The notes: generated by a model not told the origin, from the sequence alone. 64,000 nucleotides of DNA from Pricia antarctica (GCF_900101815.1 NZ_FNAO01000005.1:1-64000); one strand, 5' to 3'; positions 36,992-46,299 are shown, counted from the first letter of the stretch. Numbers and translations: made by a program.

Positions 36992-38962
36992 ATGATCAAG
37001 AACAATGCACGCGGCATCATCAATACTACCAATAGTCCGCATGTAAAATTGAAAAGCATCGATTTGGGCGATTGCCAATGGACCGAAGGTTTTTGGGCCG
37101 ATAAATGGAAACAGGCAGAAAAGGTGATGGTGCCTTATATGGGCAATTTGCTAAAAGGGGATATCGGTCATGGCTTGAATAATTTTAAGATCGCCGCAGG
37201 TTTAAAAGAAGGAAAACACCAAGGCGAATGGTGGCACGACGGTGACTTTTACAAATGGATGGAAGCCAGCATGTACATCTACGCCATCAACAAAGATGAG
37301 AAGATCCTTAACGATTTAGATGAAATTATTGCGATTATATCAAAAGCGCAGCGCACCAATGGCTACATGTCAACACCCTCAATTATTGATGAAAGTATCA
37401 AACCGTTTTCGAACAGAAGGTATCATGAATTGTACAATAGTGGACATTTATTGACCAGCGCTTGTATTCATTATCGGGTGACGGGCAAGACCGATTTTTT
37501 GGATATTGCCGTCAAACATGCCGATTATTTATATCAACTTTTTGTTCCGATTACGGACATGTTAAAACGTTTTGGTTTCAACCAAACACAGATCATGGGC
37601 TTGGTAGAATTGTACCGTACCGTACATGATAAACGCTATTTGGAATTGGCGGAACAGTTCATCGATCTTCGGGGCACTTTTGATATAGTTGACGATGTTA
37701 CCACCGAAGGTTACCCCATTGGCGATATGGTGCAAGAACGGGTTCCATTACGTGAAGAAACGGAAGCCGTTGGGCATGCCGTGCTCGCACTTTATTACTA
37801 TGCCGGTGCCGCCGATGTATATGCAGAAACCGGTGAGAAAGCACTCATAGATGCCCTTGACCGACTCTGGAACAACCTGACCCATAAAAAAATGTACGTT
37901 ACCGGAGCTGTTGGTCAAACCCACTATGGAAGGTCGTCCCGTTTGGATAAAATTGAGGAAGGTTTTATTGATGCGTACATGATGCCCAATATGACGGCCT
38001 ATAATGAAACTTGCGCGAACATTTGTAATGCCATGTTCAATTATAGGATGTTGACACTTACCGGGGAATCAAGGCATGGCGATATTATGGAATTGGTACT
38101 ACACAATAGCGGAATCTCAGGCATTGGCATCGAAGGAAAAGACTATTACTATTCCAATCCCTTACGGAAAATCGATGGGGCCTTGGATTACGATAAGATG
38201 AATGTAGAATTCCCCGAACGACAACCATATCTATACTGTTTTTGTTGTCCGCCAAACTTGGTTCGCACCATTGCGAAATCCCCAGCTTGGGCGTATAGCA
38301 AAACCGAGAACGGAATCGCAGTGAATCTCTATGGCGGCAATAAATTAGAGACCACATTACTGGATGGTTCTACGATCAAACTATCCCAAAAGAGCAATTA
38401 TCCATGGGATGGTGCCGTGCAAATAACCATAGAAGAATGTAAAGCAGATTCTTTTGAACTGCTATTGCGAATTCCCGCTTGGGCGAAAGGAAGTTTATTG
38501 AAAGTCAATGGCCAAGCAGCTGAAAATGTAGTGGCCGGAAGTTTTGCCAAAATCGAACGCAATTGGTCCGCCGGGGATGTTATATCGTTGGAGATGCCCA
38601 TGGAAGTTAAATTCATTGAAGGACATCCGAGAATCGAAGAGGTACGCAATCAAGTGGCAGTCAAAAGAGGCCCTGTTGTATATACTTTGGAATCGGCCGA
38701 CCTTCCGGAAGGAACCAATATAACTGATGCCTATATTTCAAGTGCCAAAGAATTGAAACCTGTTCATAAACCGGAATTATTCGGTGGAGTGACCACTATA
38801 GAAACTGATTTGCTCATCCGTAAAGACAAATTAGAGAGCATGTACAACGAAGTAAGAAAACCTAAATTAGAAACCTTCGCCACCCAATTAATACCCTATT
38901 ACACATGGAGCAACCGAGGGCAAGGCGAAATGACCGTTTTTATGCCCATAATTTGGGATTAA
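36992..38962 (+). CDS. GH127 glycoside hydrolase, probable anhydro-D-galactosidase
   Basis: The protein has 656 residues of the DUF1680/GH127 family. The zinc and nucleophile residues known from the family's beta-L-arabinofuranosidase are all present: Glu339 and Cys341 in YNETCANICN, and Cys418-Cys419 in CFCCPPN. Other marks are QGEWWHDGDFYKWMEA and VTGAVGQTHYG. No signal peptide is visible (MIKNNARGIINTTNSPH), so it may act in the cytoplasm, unlike the secreted neighbours. In Zobellia, GH127 enzymes of carrageenan loci release 3,6-anhydro-D-galactose, and that role fits here. It starts 12 bases after the sulfatase stop codon. Confidence 0.9.
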   Translation: MIKNNARGIINTTNSPHVKLKSIDLGDCQWTEGFWADKWKQAEKVMVPYMGNLLKGDIGHGLNNFKIAAGLKEGKHQGEWWHDGDFYKWMEASMYIYAINKDEKILNDLDEIIAIISKAQRTNGYMSTPSIIDESIKPFSNRRYHELYNSGHLLTSACIHYRVTGKTDFLDIAVKHADYLYQLFVPITDMLKRFGFNQTQIMGLVELYRTVHDKRYLELAEQFIDLRGTFDIVDDVTTEGYPIGDMVQERVPLREETEAVGHAVLALYYYAGAADVYAETGEKALIDALDRLWNNLTHKKMYVTGAVGQTHYGRSSRLDKIEEGFIDAYMMPNMTAYNETCANICNAMFNYRMLTLTGESRHGDIMELVLHNSGISGIGIEGKDYYYSNPLRKIDGALDYDKMNVEFPERQPYLYCFCCPPNLVRTIAKSPAWAYSKTENGIAVNLYGGNKLETTLLDGSTIKLSQKSNYPWDGAVQITIEECKADSFELLLRIPAWAKGSLLKVNGQAAENVVAGSFAKIERNWSAGDVISLEMPMEVKFIEGHPRIEEVRNQVAVKRGPVVYTLESADLPEGTNITDAYISSAKELKPVHKPELFGGVTTIETDLLIRKDKLESMYNEVRKPKLETFATQLIPYYTWSNRGQGEMTVFMPIIWD

Positions 38963-39010
38963 AACGACAAGCAATACTCTTTTGAATACACCTACAAAAA
39001 ATAAAACCAC

Positions 39011-40588
39011 ATGAATTCACACAAAAAAAATGCATTTACTTACGCGACTATTGTGGCCATGGGTGGTTTCGTTTTTGGTTTGGATGCCGCCCTTATATCC
39101 GGTACAACAAAATTCATTACTCGAGATTTTTCATTGAACGAATTGGAATTGGGCTCGGTGGTGGGTGCCCCCGCAATGGGTGTTTTACTGGCGTTACTCT
39201 TCGTGGGGTATGCCTGTAACAAGTTCGGCCGAAAAACCGCATTGATCATAGCGGCGGCTTTTTATCTTGTCTCCGCAATTTGCTCCGCCATTGCACCGTC
39301 ATATTGGACCTTGATTGCCGCCCGCTTTTTAGGTGGGTTGGCATTTAGCTCCATTTCAATGGCCTCTATGTACATTGGGGAAATCGCACCGCCCAAATGG
39401 CGAGGCAAACTGGTGTCGATGACACAGATCAATATCGTGGTCGGCCTGTCTGCTGCCTATTTTATAAATTACCTTATTCTAGGGTTGGCAGATTCACAGG
39501 CTTCTTGGGTAGAGACTCTCGGTATCAACGAGTATACTTGGCGATGGATGTTGGCTACAGAAGTACTTTTTGCCCTAATATGGTTGATTTTACTGTTTTT
39601 CATTCCTAGGAGTCCTGCTTGGTTGGTTTTTATGGGAAGAACGGAAGAAGCGGAAGCCACATTGCGAAAGGTCATTCCGGAAAACGAAGTATCGGGTCAA
39701 ATCGCTGAAATGAAGCATAGTCTTGAAAGCGTCGATCAAGACCGTTCAATGTTGGCACAATTAAAAGAGATTTTCAGCAAACCAATGCGCGTGACCCTGA
39801 TAATTGCGATGACCATCGCAATTGCGCAACAGGCGACCGGAATCAATGCTATATTGTTTTATGCCCCTACGATTTTCGAACAATTGGGTATAGGTACCGA
39901 TGCCGCCTTTGCACAAGCAATTTACATAGGTTTGGTAAGTATTGTTTTTACCGTTCTAGGTTTGCTTTTGGTTGATAGAATCGGCCGTAGGCCCATGATT
40001 ATTTGGGGCATGGTCTGGATAGTTTTAAGTTTAGGTATTTGCTACTACGGATTTAAGACCGCCAACTATTCTATATCGAAAAAGGCGGTTTCCGAAATGA
40101 CAGAAATTCCGAATTCGGAACGCTTGAATACCTTGGTCGATAATTCGTATGAAAGTGATATTACCTTTAAAACAGCCCTAATAGAAACCATCGGTGAAAA
40201 CGATGCTCGTGACTATTCGGGACTTCTGCTTCAAAAAGCTGCAAATATAAACGGACTTCTGATTTTAATTGGAATCTTGAGTTTTATTGCGGCGTTCCAT
40301 TTTTCCGTGGGCCCTGTAATGTGGGTGCTGTTTTCTGAGATATTTCCCATTTCAAATCGGGGGATCGCTATTCCCTTTTTCGTATTGGTAACGAGTACCG
40401 TTAGTTATTTGGTACAGAAGTTTTTCCCTTGGCAATTGGCGACGATGGGCATAAGTGCTACTTTGTTGTTCTACGCCATCACAGTGGTCATAGGCTTGGT
40501 CATTCTCTATTTCTATTTAAAAGAAACCAAGAACTTGACCATAGAGGAAGTTCAATTAGTCTTAGCACCTAAAAAAAAGTTATCATGA
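39011..40588 (+). CDS. Sugar porter (MFS, SP family)
   Basis: The protein has 525 residues with 12 hydrophobic helices. Sugar-porter marks are GFVFGLDAALISG, NKFGRKTALI, RFLGGLAFSSISMASMYIGE with the following PPKWRGKL, IAQQATGINAILFYAPTIFE, VDRIGRRPMI and the late SNRGIAIPFF. A long loop of about 60 residues between helices 9 and 10 is larger than usual. It lies between GH127 and GH16 in one operon and overlaps the GH16 start by 4 bases. It probably imports galactose or anhydrogalactose released in the periplasm. Confidence 0.9.
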   Translation: MNSHKKNAFTYATIVAMGGFVFGLDAALISGTTKFITRDFSLNELELGSVVGAPAMGVLLALLFVGYACNKFGRKTALIIAAAFYLVSAICSAIAPSYWTLIAARFLGGLAFSSISMASMYIGEIAPPKWRGKLVSMTQINIVVGLSAAYFINYLILGLADSQASWVETLGINEYTWRWMLATEVLFALIWLILLFFIPRSPAWLVFMGRTEEAEATLRKVIPENEVSGQIAEMKHSLESVDQDRSMLAQLKEIFSKPMRVTLIIAMTIAIAQQATGINAILFYAPTIFEQLGIGTDAAFAQAIYIGLVSIVFTVLGLLLVDRIGRRPMIIWGMVWIVLSLGICYYGFKTANYSISKKAVSEMTEIPNSERLNTLVDNSYESDITFKTALIETIGENDARDYSGLLLQKAANINGLLILIGILSFIAAFHFSVGPVMWVLFSEIFPISNRGIAIPFFVLVTSTVSYLVQKFFPWQLATMGISATLLFYAITVVIGLVILYFYLKETKNLTIEEVQLVLAPKKKLS

Positions 40589-42015
40589 AGCATATTTTAA
40601 TTTGCGTTATAACACTCTTTTTGACCCAAAACAGTATGGGTCAGTCGGATAAATTCTATCCCGCTTCAGACCCTGAAAATAAGGGCGGATGGGTTTTGAA
40701 CGAAGAGGTCAGCGATGAATTCGAGGGAAAGGAGTTAGATTCAAAAAAATGGTTTATTGAAGGGGAAAATGGTGATTATTACATCTGGCAAGGCCGGGCC
40801 CCTTCACAATTTGTTCCCCATAACGTACGTGTAAAAGACGGCAAGCTTAAACTCAGAACCAATTGGGAACCTAAATATAAATTCCTTCAAGACACCTATA
40901 CCGATGGTGCTATGGGCACGTCTAAATATGGGGAATACAAAGAAAAGCCAATGCCGGTGACCACTGCTGGCGTCATTACCAAAAAACGGTTTCTGAACGG
41001 CTATATGGAAGTAAAATCTAAAGTGGGCAATGCAGCCATTACCGGTGCCTTTTGGGGTATCGGCTACGAACAAGAGCTCGATGTATATGAACAAATGGGA
41101 AACCCCAAAAAAGGCGAGAAAATCAATGAAAAAAGCTCATTGTCTACGGCCCATGATTGGAGCCCTCCGGCTGAAAGACCTACCAATGTATTTCAGCACG
41201 TAGAAAAACTACCCTACCGTGTGGCCGACGAATTTCATGTGTATGGTGCCGATTGGGGCGAGGATTATCTAAGCCTATACATAGATGGTAAGCTGATACA
41301 CCATTTTACGCAAGACGATGTCGGCCTCGATTGGGTACTCAACAATCCCATGGAGATTTGGCTCGATTCCGAGATTTTCTTTTGGTTGGGAATGCCCCAT
41401 AAGGAAGAACTACCGGTAGATTTTGAAATAGAATATCTGCGCGTTTGGCAAAAACCAACGGACAATTTGTTGGCCCGGCAATTTTATGGTTTCGAAGGAC
41501 CCATTTTATTCGAGGAAAATCCACGGCCCCTGAAAATGGTTCCCGAAAGCTCTGTTCCGAACGATTATCAGAAGTTTTGGGAAATCGATAGTCTTTCCGC
41601 GAAATATTTTTCCATTGTTGAAGGCGATTACGCTTCAGGGGTAAATAGCCTTGAATTTGCCGGTTTCGGTAAAAACGAAAAATTGGAAATCGATAAGGTA
41701 GTTGCCCTATCTCCAGAAGGGGCCGTAAACATCCCCAAGGGAGACTATATGCTATCTTTGAAAGTTTGGCTTGACCAAGGAAGGGCTGTCACGAAATTAA
41801 ACCTGTCTTTTGAAAATCCAAAAATGGAAATCCCTATTGATTTGACAGGATTGGAACGACGTAAATGGGTAACGATCGAGCAAAAAATCACGAAATCGTC
41901 CGCTTCAAGTTCCATAGACCAATTAAAAATCGAGCTGAGAAAGGAAGACATACCCGAAAAAAAAGCATCACGATTTTTTATTGATGATATTGCCATTAGG
42001 CCTGTTAAAAAATAA
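40585..42015 (+). CDS. GH16 glycoside hydrolase, secreted (galactan-active type)
   Basis: The protein has 476 residues. A signal peptide (to SMGQ) is followed by a GH16 beta-jelly roll at about 33-293. The ExDxxE catalytic motif is ELDVYE, so Glu164 is the likely nucleophile and Glu169 the acid/base. Further family marks are DEFEGKELDSKKW and FHVYGADWGEDYLSLYIDGK. A C-terminal beta domain of about 180 residues (from residue 300) may bind sugar. Agarases, porphyranases, carrageenases and furcellaran hydrolases all belong to GH16. The operon with sulfatases and GH127 argues for carrageenan or a hybrid galactan. Confidence 0.88.
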   Translation: MKHILICVITLFLTQNSMGQSDKFYPASDPENKGGWVLNEEVSDEFEGKELDSKKWFIEGENGDYYIWQGRAPSQFVPHNVRVKDGKLKLRTNWEPKYKFLQDTYTDGAMGTSKYGEYKEKPMPVTTAGVITKKRFLNGYMEVKSKVGNAAITGAFWGIGYEQELDVYEQMGNPKKGEKINEKSSLSTAHDWSPPAERPTNVFQHVEKLPYRVADEFHVYGADWGEDYLSLYIDGKLIHHFTQDDVGLDWVLNNPMEIWLDSEIFFWLGMPHKEELPVDFEIEYLRVWQKPTDNLLARQFYGFEGPILFEENPRPLKMVPESSVPNDYQKFWEIDSLSAKYFSIVEGDYASGVNSLEFAGFGKNEKLEIDKVVALSPEGAVNIPKGDYMLSLKVWLDQGRAVTKLNLSFENPKMEIPIDLTGLERRKWVTIEQKITKSSASSSIDQLKIELRKEDIPEKKASRFFIDDIAIRPVKK

Positions 42016-42056
42016 AGCAAACGAGAGATTACTTCAACCCATTAGAAAGTATTATT

Positions 42057-43724
42057 ATGAGACATCTATTTATTCTGTTCTGTTTTTCTATTTCTGTATT
42101 CGGTTGCAAGCCAAAAACCGAACCTGTCCAAAAGGAACATCCTAAAAAACCCAACATCCTCTTCCTTGCCATTGACGACCTTCGGCCCGAGTTGGGCGTC
42201 TATGGTTCCGATATCGCCATCACCCCCAATATCGATGGCCTTGCCGCTGATGGCCTGTTATTCAAAAATGCCTATTGCCAACAGTCCATTTGCAGTCCGT
42301 CAAGGGCCAGCTTAATGACCGGGGCACGGCCCGAGACTATTCAGGTAATCGAGAACTTCACCTATTTTCGCGATAAAAATCCCGATATCGTAACCCTTCC
42401 CCAGCACTTTTGGGCCAATGGCTATGAAACCGTATATACCGGTAAAATATACCATAACAGCGCGTTTGGTGATGGTGAACTTTCCTGGAGCAGAAAGGCG
42501 GATACAACTGGTGTAACCCAGATACCAAGTACACCAGGTGGGTTTAAGTTGCCCGAAAATCAGAAAATGCAAAAGGATAACAGTGCGGCCATGGTGGCCA
42601 AGTATGGTGAAAATGCATTGCAAAACGGCTTGGGAAAAGGCCCGGCTTTTGAGTTTGCTGATTTTCCAGATAACGCTTATGAAGATGGCCATAATACCGA
42701 TCTGGCGATCGCAACCTTAAAGGATATGCTTGAAAAAAATCCGAATAAACCCTTTTTTTTGGGGATGGGCATGAAAAAACCGCATCTGGATTGGATAGCC
42801 CCAAAAAAATACTGGGATCTCTATGAGGAAGACAATATTAAACTGGCCGTACAGGAAAACGGCCCGAAAGATGGTGCCGCCATGGGCCTGCATGCTTCCT
42901 TTGAATTGAGGGCCAGAGCGAACATTCCCAAAAAAGGTCCTATCGATAAAGAACTGGCCCGTGACCTAAAACATGCCTATTTGGCCTGCGTCAGTTATGC
43001 TGACGCGCAAATTGGCCGTATGTTGGCCGCTTTGGACGAAGCCGGGGTTCGCGACAATACAATCATTATACTGTGGAGCGATCACGGTTGGCACCTTGGC
43101 GATATGGGTATTTGGGGCAAGGCGACCAATTACGAAATCGCCACTAGGGTTCCCTTGATTATTTCAACTCCCGACATGCCCAAGGAAATGCGAGGAAAAA
43201 CTACGGATGCACTGGTCGAGTTAGTTGATATGTACCCAACCTTAAGTGAATTGGCCGGACTTTCACTGCCCGCACACCTCGAAGGACAAAGTTTCGCTCC
43301 CCTACTCTCAGACCCCGACCAAGAATGGAAAAAGGCGGTTTTTAGCCAGTTTCCTACTCCAGCATTACGGGAATGGGCAGCCAATCCCCTTTCCAAAGGC
43401 ATGCGCGAAACTTCCTTCGGACCTTTAATCGAGGAAGTTGAAGAACGCATAAAAAAACAGCAAGGCGATAAATGGGATCGCGACCTGTTCGAAAACCGTC
43501 TTATGGGCTATTCCATGCGAACGGACAGTTATCGTTTTATCGTCTGGAAAGATTATACCGACCCACAGGCAAAACCTATCTTTTTTGAACTGTACGACCA
43601 TAAAAACGATCCATCGGAAACGGAAAACATTGCGGAGGAAAACCCCGAACTTGTTGCGAAACTCTTGGAGCAATTCGACAAAGGATGGAAGGGGAATCTT
43701 GCTCCCTTATCCCAAGTAAATTAA
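42057..43724 (+). CDS. Type I sulfatase, lipoprotein (iduronate-sulfatase-like)
   Basis: The protein has 555 residues. The lipobox VFGC gives Cys17. The formylglycine cysteine is Cys79 in QSICSPSRASLMTG. Metal-binding aspartates are in LFLAIDDLRPELGVYG and LWSDHGWHLGDMG. The arrangement resembles iduronate-2-sulfatase-like subfamily S1_7, members of which act on 2-sulfated anhydrogalactose of iota-carrageenan in Zobellia. It is the fifth gene of the operon starting at 35546. Confidence 0.9.
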   Translation: MRHLFILFCFSISVFGCKPKTEPVQKEHPKKPNILFLAIDDLRPELGVYGSDIAITPNIDGLAADGLLFKNAYCQQSICSPSRASLMTGARPETIQVIENFTYFRDKNPDIVTLPQHFWANGYETVYTGKIYHNSAFGDGELSWSRKADTTGVTQIPSTPGGFKLPENQKMQKDNSAAMVAKYGENALQNGLGKGPAFEFADFPDNAYEDGHNTDLAIATLKDMLEKNPNKPFFLGMGMKKPHLDWIAPKKYWDLYEEDNIKLAVQENGPKDGAAMGLHASFELRARANIPKKGPIDKELARDLKHAYLACVSYADAQIGRMLAALDEAGVRDNTIIILWSDHGWHLGDMGIWGKATNYEIATRVPLIISTPDMPKEMRGKTTDALVELVDMYPTLSELAGLSLPAHLEGQSFAPLLSDPDQEWKKAVFSQFPTPALREWAANPLSKGMRETSFGPLIEEVEERIKKQQGDKWDRDLFENRLMGYSMRTDSYRFIVWKDYTDPQAKPIFFELYDHKNDPSETENIAEENPELVAKLLEQFDKGWKGNLAPLSQVN

Positions 43725-43768
43725 GGCCGTATCTTTTAATAAATAAAATTTCGATACATCATAAAACC

Positions 43769-45262
43769 ATGAATATCATGATTCCCTTCAAAATAAGAAT
43801 GCTTCTTTACCCGGCCGTACTTCTCCTGACCATTTTTAGCAGGGCACAAGAAACCCGCCCCAATATTCTGTTCGTTCTATGCGACGATTTGGGCTATGCC
43901 GATGTGGGCTTTAACGGTTCTAAAGATATTATGACCCCAGAGATTGACAAGTTGGCCTATAGCGGGACAATTTTCACCTCGGCTTATGTAGCCCATCCTT
44001 TCTGTGGGCCAAGCCGGGCCGCATTATTGACAGGACGTTATCCGCAAGCAATTGGTACAGCTTATAACCTGTTCCACAATAGCAGCGAAGAAGACAAGGA
44101 TAATATGGGCGTTCCCTTGGATGAAACCTATATGGCCAAGGTGCTACAGGAGGCCGGGTATTATACGAGTGCCATAGGTAAGTGGCACGTAGGTGCAGCT
44201 CCCAAATACCATCCCAACCAGAGAGGCTTTGATGATTTTTATGGTTTCCTCGGAGGGGGACACGACTATTTCCCTGAAAAATATCGGGAAGAGTACCAAC
44301 AGCAACTTAAGGTAGGGAACAAGGAAATTCGGGATTATTTGCATCCCCTGGAGCACAACGGCAAACCTGTTCAGGAAACGGAATACCTAACCGATGCTTT
44401 TTCTAGGGAAGCTATCCGGAATATTAAATCCGCATCTGTAGAAAAGAAACCCTTCTTTATTTATTTGGCCTTCAATGCTCCGCATGTCCCGCTACAGGCA
44501 AAAGCCGAAGACCTCCAAAAGTTTGCCGACATCAAGGATACCGATAGAAGAACCTATGCCGCTATGGTTTATGCAGTTGACCGGGGAATAGGAGAAATCA
44601 TAAAGACGCTAAAGGATACCGATCAATTCGATAATACGTTGATTGTCTTCCTGAGCGATAATGGGGGAAACTTCGATCAAGGAGCCGACAATTATCCGCT
44701 AAAAGGGACAAAAGGTGATACGTGGGAAGGTGGTTTTCGGGTGCCTATGTTCTTTCATTGGCCTAACAAGTTATCGGCTGGACAACGGTTCGATGTTCCT
44801 GTGTCATCACTTGATCTTTATCCCACTTTCGTTCATCTTGCAGAAACAATCACTCCCAAGGGCAAAATACTGGACGGCAAGGATATCATGGGTGATTTGA
44901 TAGCTGGCAAAGATTTGCTGAAAGATCGTATGATCTATGCCTTGCGGTACCGTGAAGGTTATAATGATGTCGGCGGAAGACAAGGCGATTGGAAAATAAC
45001 ACGAATGGCCAATGAACCATGGGGACTATATAACATCACGAAGGATCTCGGCGAAAAGAAAAATTTGAGCGGGAAGTATCCCGAACGACTTAAAAAAATG
45101 GTTACCGAAACAGAAGAATGGACCAAAAGCTTTGTTCGACCCTTATGGTTTTACTCATTGAAAGACCAGGAACTCTGGAAAAACGGCGGTATGCCACGCT
45201 ACGATGAGACCTTTGAAATTGATAAATTAGTTCTTCCACCACTTCCATCAACTAAAAAATAA
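43769..45262 (+). CDS. Type I formylglycine sulfatase, secreted
   Basis: The protein has about 497 residues from the ATG at 43769. An upstream in-frame ATG at 43685 lies within the preceding sulfatase and would place 28 residues before the signal peptide, so it was rejected. The signal peptide ends SRAQ. Cys79 in HPFCGPSRAALLTG is the formylglycine site, with FVLCDDLGYADVGF, IGKWHVGA and FLSDNGGNF supplying other active-site residues. It closes the operon as a third sulfatase. Three sulfatases with different motif contexts suggest a multiply sulfated substrate such as iota- or hybrid carrageenan. Confidence 0.92.
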   Translation: MNIMIPFKIRMLLYPAVLLLTIFSRAQETRPNILFVLCDDLGYADVGFNGSKDIMTPEIDKLAYSGTIFTSAYVAHPFCGPSRAALLTGRYPQAIGTAYNLFHNSSEEDKDNMGVPLDETYMAKVLQEAGYYTSAIGKWHVGAAPKYHPNQRGFDDFYGFLGGGHDYFPEKYREEYQQQLKVGNKEIRDYLHPLEHNGKPVQETEYLTDAFSREAIRNIKSASVEKKPFFIYLAFNAPHVPLQAKAEDLQKFADIKDTDRRTYAAMVYAVDRGIGEIIKTLKDTDQFDNTLIVFLSDNGGNFDQGADNYPLKGTKGDTWEGGFRVPMFFHWPNKLSAGQRFDVPVSSLDLYPTFVHLAETITPKGKILDGKDIMGDLIAGKDLLKDRMIYALRYREGYNDVGGRQGDWKITRMANEPWGLYNITKDLGEKKNLSGKYPERLKKMVTETEEWTKSFVRPLWFYSLKDQELWKNGGMPRYDETFEIDKLVLPPLPSTKK

Positions 45263-45282
45263 TTATAAGAATTTTGCATACG

Positions 45283-45305
45283 CCTGCCTGTCGCCTTTGG
45301 GCAGG
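45283..45305 (+). terminator. Possible terminator after the sulfatase operon
   Basis: CCTGCC (45283-45288) can pair with GGCAGG (45300-45305), and TCTTAGGTCTTT follows. The stem is short. Palindromic CCTGCC/GGCAGG units are also common as small repeats between genes in this group, so it may be both. It lies 20 bases after the last sulfatase stop codon. Confidence 0.4.
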
Positions 45306-45392
45306 TCTTAGGTCTTTCATCCTATAACGGTCATTAAACCGCATTATAAAACTAGAAAGCTTCTCTCATTGCCCATCCTATTACCTCAAAAA

Positions 45393-45482
45393 GGTAAATT
45401 AAACTCAAAATTGGTTAAAATAATGATATCGAAAGGTAAAATTGATAAATACATGACCCGCTTTCTATGTTTCTTTTGTAAA
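45393..45482 (+). promoter_or_regulatory. Orphan operator and promoter (AHG-regulon motif, copy 5)
   Basis: GGTTAAAATAATG (45413-45425), seven bases, then AAGGTAAAAT (45433-45442), and TTTG (45475-45478) 32 bases on, followed by TAAAG. It is nearly identical to the copies before susC and the pathway operon. A third half-site, GGTAAATT at 45393, lies one further 21-base step upstream. No coding gene begins within 350 bases downstream. The next gene, at 45841, has its own promoter of another type. Confidence 0.75.
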
Positions 45483-45484
45483 GA

Positions 45485-45575
45485 ATCTCTTGAAGATTGA
45501 ATTCAAGATTGTCAAAACAAAAAAGGAAAGTACTGGAACACTTCCCTTTACAAATACATGTTTTGTATTTAATCA
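45485..45575 (+). ncRNA. Candidate small RNA behind the orphan regulon promoter
   Basis: Starting about 7 bases after the TTTG box, the sequence can form three hairpins in a row: TCTTGAA with TTCAAGA (45488-45508, perfect), AAAGGAAAGT with ACTTCCCTTT (45522-45549, one mismatch), and AAATACA with TGTATTT (45552-45570, perfect). No open frame with a start codon of useful length is present. A short transcript made together with the carrageenan-side genes is suggested; it could equally be the leader of a deleted gene. From 45576 to 45768 nothing else was recognised. Confidence 0.35.
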
Positions 45576-45768
45576 AGTAAAAAACCACAATACTATTTAA
45601 TTGACTTTACTATTGCTCCTAAGGGAAATACTGATATGCTAGAAGTTAATTCCGAAGTTTAGAATTGACCCAAGTATTCTACATCCCTAAAAATCTTTTG
45701 GCGAAATGACAGCCTGCACAGGATAGAAGAGTTCAAGCTGAAATCAAGATCAAAAATTTTATTGAAAC

Positions 45769-45811
45769 TGATCCAAGTCATTTTAAGCGACTTCATCATC
45801 ACCTACTTTTA
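45769..45811 (+). promoter_or_regulatory. CRP/FNR-type site and -7 box before the Met-rich gene
   Basis: TGATCCAAGTCA (45769-45780) followed by TTTTAA is a TGA-N6-TCATTTT site. TACTTTTA (45804-45811) matches the -7 consensus TAnnTTTG at the distance seen at the other four sites of this kind at 49130, 49320, 50220 and 52223. The start codon is at 45841. Confidence 0.55.
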
Positions 45812-45840
45812 ATGGACATTTTAACTTAACGTATTTGAAG

Positions 45841-46299
45841 ATGAAAAAACTAGGAATGGTATTTTTAGTAGCATGTTTGTCAATCTTAAATGGATGTACT
45901 CAAAAACCCGACGTAAACGCTTTACTTCAAAATGAAGAAACAAGAAATGCAATTTTTAAGGCTATAGAAGACAACAAGGATTATATGACTGCATTCATGG
46001 GAGAAATGCAATCTAATGAAAATGCTATGAAAATGATGCAGGGCAACCGCAAGATGATGCGTAGTATGATGCACGGGGAAGGAATGCCGATGATGATGAA
46101 AGACACTATCATGATGAAAAACATGCGTGAGCAAATGATGGGAAATAAAAATATGATGCGTTCCATGATGCATCAAATGATGGCCGATAGTACAAATATG
46201 GGCAAAATGATGCAAATGATGCATCAAAATGGTATGATGAGTAATGACTGCATGCAGTCTTGCATGAAAATGATGAGTAAAAACAAGATGAAGATGTAA
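45841..46299 (+). CDS. Methionine-rich small lipoprotein
   Basis: The protein has about 152 residues from the ATG at 45841; the frame is open from a TTG two codons earlier. A signal with lipobox NGC places Cys19 at the mature end. About a quarter of the residues are methionine, in clusters such as KMMRSMMHGEGMPMMMK and NMMRSMMHQMM, mixed with His and Asn, and two Cys lie near the end (NDCMQSC). Such compositions are known from copper-binding periplasmic proteins, but no defined family was recognised. It is followed by a SHOCT-domain gene and is probably under a CRP/FNR-type regulator. Confidence 0.65.
   Translation: MKKLGMVFLVACLSILNGCTQKPDVNALLQNEETRNAIFKAIEDNKDYMTAFMGEMQSNENAMKMMQGNRKMMRSMMHGEGMPMMMKDTIMMKNMREQMMGNKNMMRSMMHQMMADSTNMGKMMQMMHQNGMMSNDCMQSCMKMMSKNKMKM

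Noticed and set aside
43685-43768. Longer start for the last sulfatase
   Set aside because: Would put 28 polar residues before a clear signal peptide and overlap the preceding gene.
45283-45305. CCTGCC/GGCAGG palindrome as a CRISPR or insertion-sequence end
   Set aside because: Single copy, very short, no repeats or transposase nearby; kept only as a weak terminator.
45922-46227. His-rich minus-strand frame opposite the Met-rich gene
   Set aside because: It is the antisense of ATG-rich codons (CAT), which automatically gives histidines.
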